Assembly: GCA_964644025.1 (NCBI GenBank)
Contig: CAZXVW010000221.1
Span: forward strand, 1-6,365
Direction of reading: 5' to 3'
DNA from: CAZXVW01 sp964644025
Lineage (GTDB): Bacteria; Acidobacteriota; Terriglobia; Bryobacterales; Bryobacteraceae
DNA: 6,365 nucleotides
The notes below the pieces were generated by a model that did no database searches, was not told where the DNA came from, and saw nothing but the letters and a program-made list of their open reading frames with translations. The position numbers and the translations under genes are program-made. This document shows positions 5,651 through 6,365 of this stretch, in pieces; position 1 is the stretch's first letter; every line of letters begins with the position of its first letter.

Positions 5651-6365
5651 GGCTTCTGCCCGGCGGCCGGCGCCTCCTCGAATTCCTCGTCACGCTGAAA
5701 CCGGTAGTTACCGGCCAGGAATTGCTCCACGTACCATTTCATGATGTCGACACTGCTCATATACATGTCGAGCTGGCTGGTGCAGGCCATGAGGCGGCCG
5801 AGGATGTCGAGCCGCTCCGCCGTCTGTTCGGCGGTACCTTTCTTATACCAGGCGTTGACCAGGTCTCCGCGCCTGTCGACGAGAAACCCATAATGGGTCA
5901 GGCAGGCTTCGACGAAGCAGGCCCTCAAGTTTCTCCGGTACCGCGCCGCGCCGCCGCCGGCGAAGCGGAAGGAGATGTAATTGCTGGCGGGAAGCTCGGA
6001 GAGACTGGCGTCGACCAGGGTGAAGTGATAGGCGAGCCGGGAGTTCAGGTTCATGTACTGGTCGGCGACCAGGATATAGCTTCGCTCGCCAAGCGCCCGG
6101 ACGACACTGTCGCGTGAGGACAGCGCGCCGGCCATGACCGAGGCGAAATCGCCGAAACTGGCCGGCATGTCGCGCTTCCAACTCACCTCGGGGTGAGTAA
6201 CGCCTTTCCATAGGGCCTGGAACGGAGCGGAGACGATTTCCGACGGCTTGACCTCGCGCGCCCGGGGATCCTCCATGGCGAGGCCGCCGCCCAGGTCGAG
6301 AACGTGCAGGTTCACCGGCACTTCCGACAGGAGCTTCTTGGGCTGATGGGGCCCGCGCTCCGAGC
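5647..6365 (-). CDS. PEP/pyruvate-binding (PEP-synthase-like) protein, C-terminal part
   Basis: The last 238 residues of a larger protein; the frame runs open through the right window edge. A GTG at 6319-6321 is in frame but lies inside continuous coding sequence (ERGPHQPKKLLSEV precedes it), so it is not taken as the start. The text VNLHVLDLGGGL, SYILVADQYMNLNSRLAYHF, SNYISFRFAGGGAA and DILGRLMACTSQLDMYM resembles, from memory, the C-terminal region of large PEP-synthase-like proteins annotated as PEP/pyruvate-binding in sulfate reducers. The ATP-grasp domain and any phosphohistidine domain would be outside the window, so activity cannot be judged. It ends in a charged tail and its stop overlaps the GTG of the amidotransferase gene, so the two are very likely co-translated. 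It may be a phosphotransfer enzyme or a regulatory relative; which one is unclear. Confidence 0.65.
   Translation of the reverse strand, partial: SERGPHQPKKLLSEVPVNLHVLDLGGGLAMEDPRAREVKPSEIVSAPFQALWKGVTHPEVSWKRDMPASFGDFASVMAGALSSRDSVVRALGERSYILVADQYMNLNSRLAYHFTLVDASLSELPASNYISFRFAGGGAARYRRNLRACFVEACLTHYGFLVDRRGDLVNAWYKKGTAEQTAERLDILGRLMACTSQLDMYMSSVDIMKWYVEQFLAGNYRFQRDEEFEEAPAAGQKP

Noticed and set aside
4992..5693. Alternative-frame minus-strand open frame inside cbiA, and a similar one at 5843-6211
   Set aside because: Arg/Pro-rich translations in the wrong frame of genes with clear conserved motifs.
6319..6321. GTG as start codon of the PEP-like gene
   Set aside because: Coding sequence of the same family character continues upstream to the window edge; the internal GTG encodes a Val in a conserved stretch.

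Overview
The window (about 60% GC by eye) reads as part of an energy-metabolism locus of a dissimilatory sulfate-reducing, or related sulfur-metabolising, bacterium. The main reason is a full-length sulfate adenylyltransferase of the sulfate-reducer type (N-terminus MSKLVPPHG, zinc site CxxC...CPH). Around it are genes that commonly travel with sulfate respiration: a CbiA/DsrN-type amidotransferase, an IscR-like Rrf2 regulator, and a NarI/DsrM-like cytochrome b subunit followed by an HdrD/DsrK-like iron-sulfur protein. The phylum cannot be fixed from this piece. A high-GC member of the Desulfobacterota or another sulfate-reducing lineage fits, but that is inference.

Every gene I accept lies on the minus strand, so the locus reads from right to left. 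In transcription order: (1) the 3' part of a PEP/pyruvate-binding (PEP-synthase-like) protein, cut by the right edge; (2) a CbiA/DsrN-family amidotransferase whose GTG start overlaps the previous stop by 4 nt; (3) a 404-bp gap (3843-4246) with two kinds of short tandem repeat and GC-rich dyads; (4) sat with a strong ribosome binding site; (5) a 310-bp gap (2258-2567) with a strong stem-loop behind sat and an AT-rich promoter-like island; (6) a compact four-gene unit, rrf2 - macro-domain gene - cytochrome b subunit - Fe-S subunit. In that unit the gaps are 3, 7 and 29 nt, and the last gene is cut by the left edge.

Taken together, Sat activates sulfate to APS. The cytochrome b/Fe-S pair would exchange electrons between the membrane quinone pool and a thiol/disulfide or sulfur-intermediate partner, as DsrMK or HmeCD do. 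The CbiA/DsrN-like enzyme would amidate a tetrapyrrole (cobyrinate or siroheme). The Rrf2 protein probably senses Fe-S or redox state and controls its own operon. The unexpected member is a divergent macro-domain (ADP-ribose-binding fold) protein tightly coupled between the regulator and the redox complex. It has lost the usual Asn-Ala-Ala-Asn catalytic motif. It is the best candidate here for undescribed biology, possibly a nucleotide-ligand sensor or a regulator of the redox complex.
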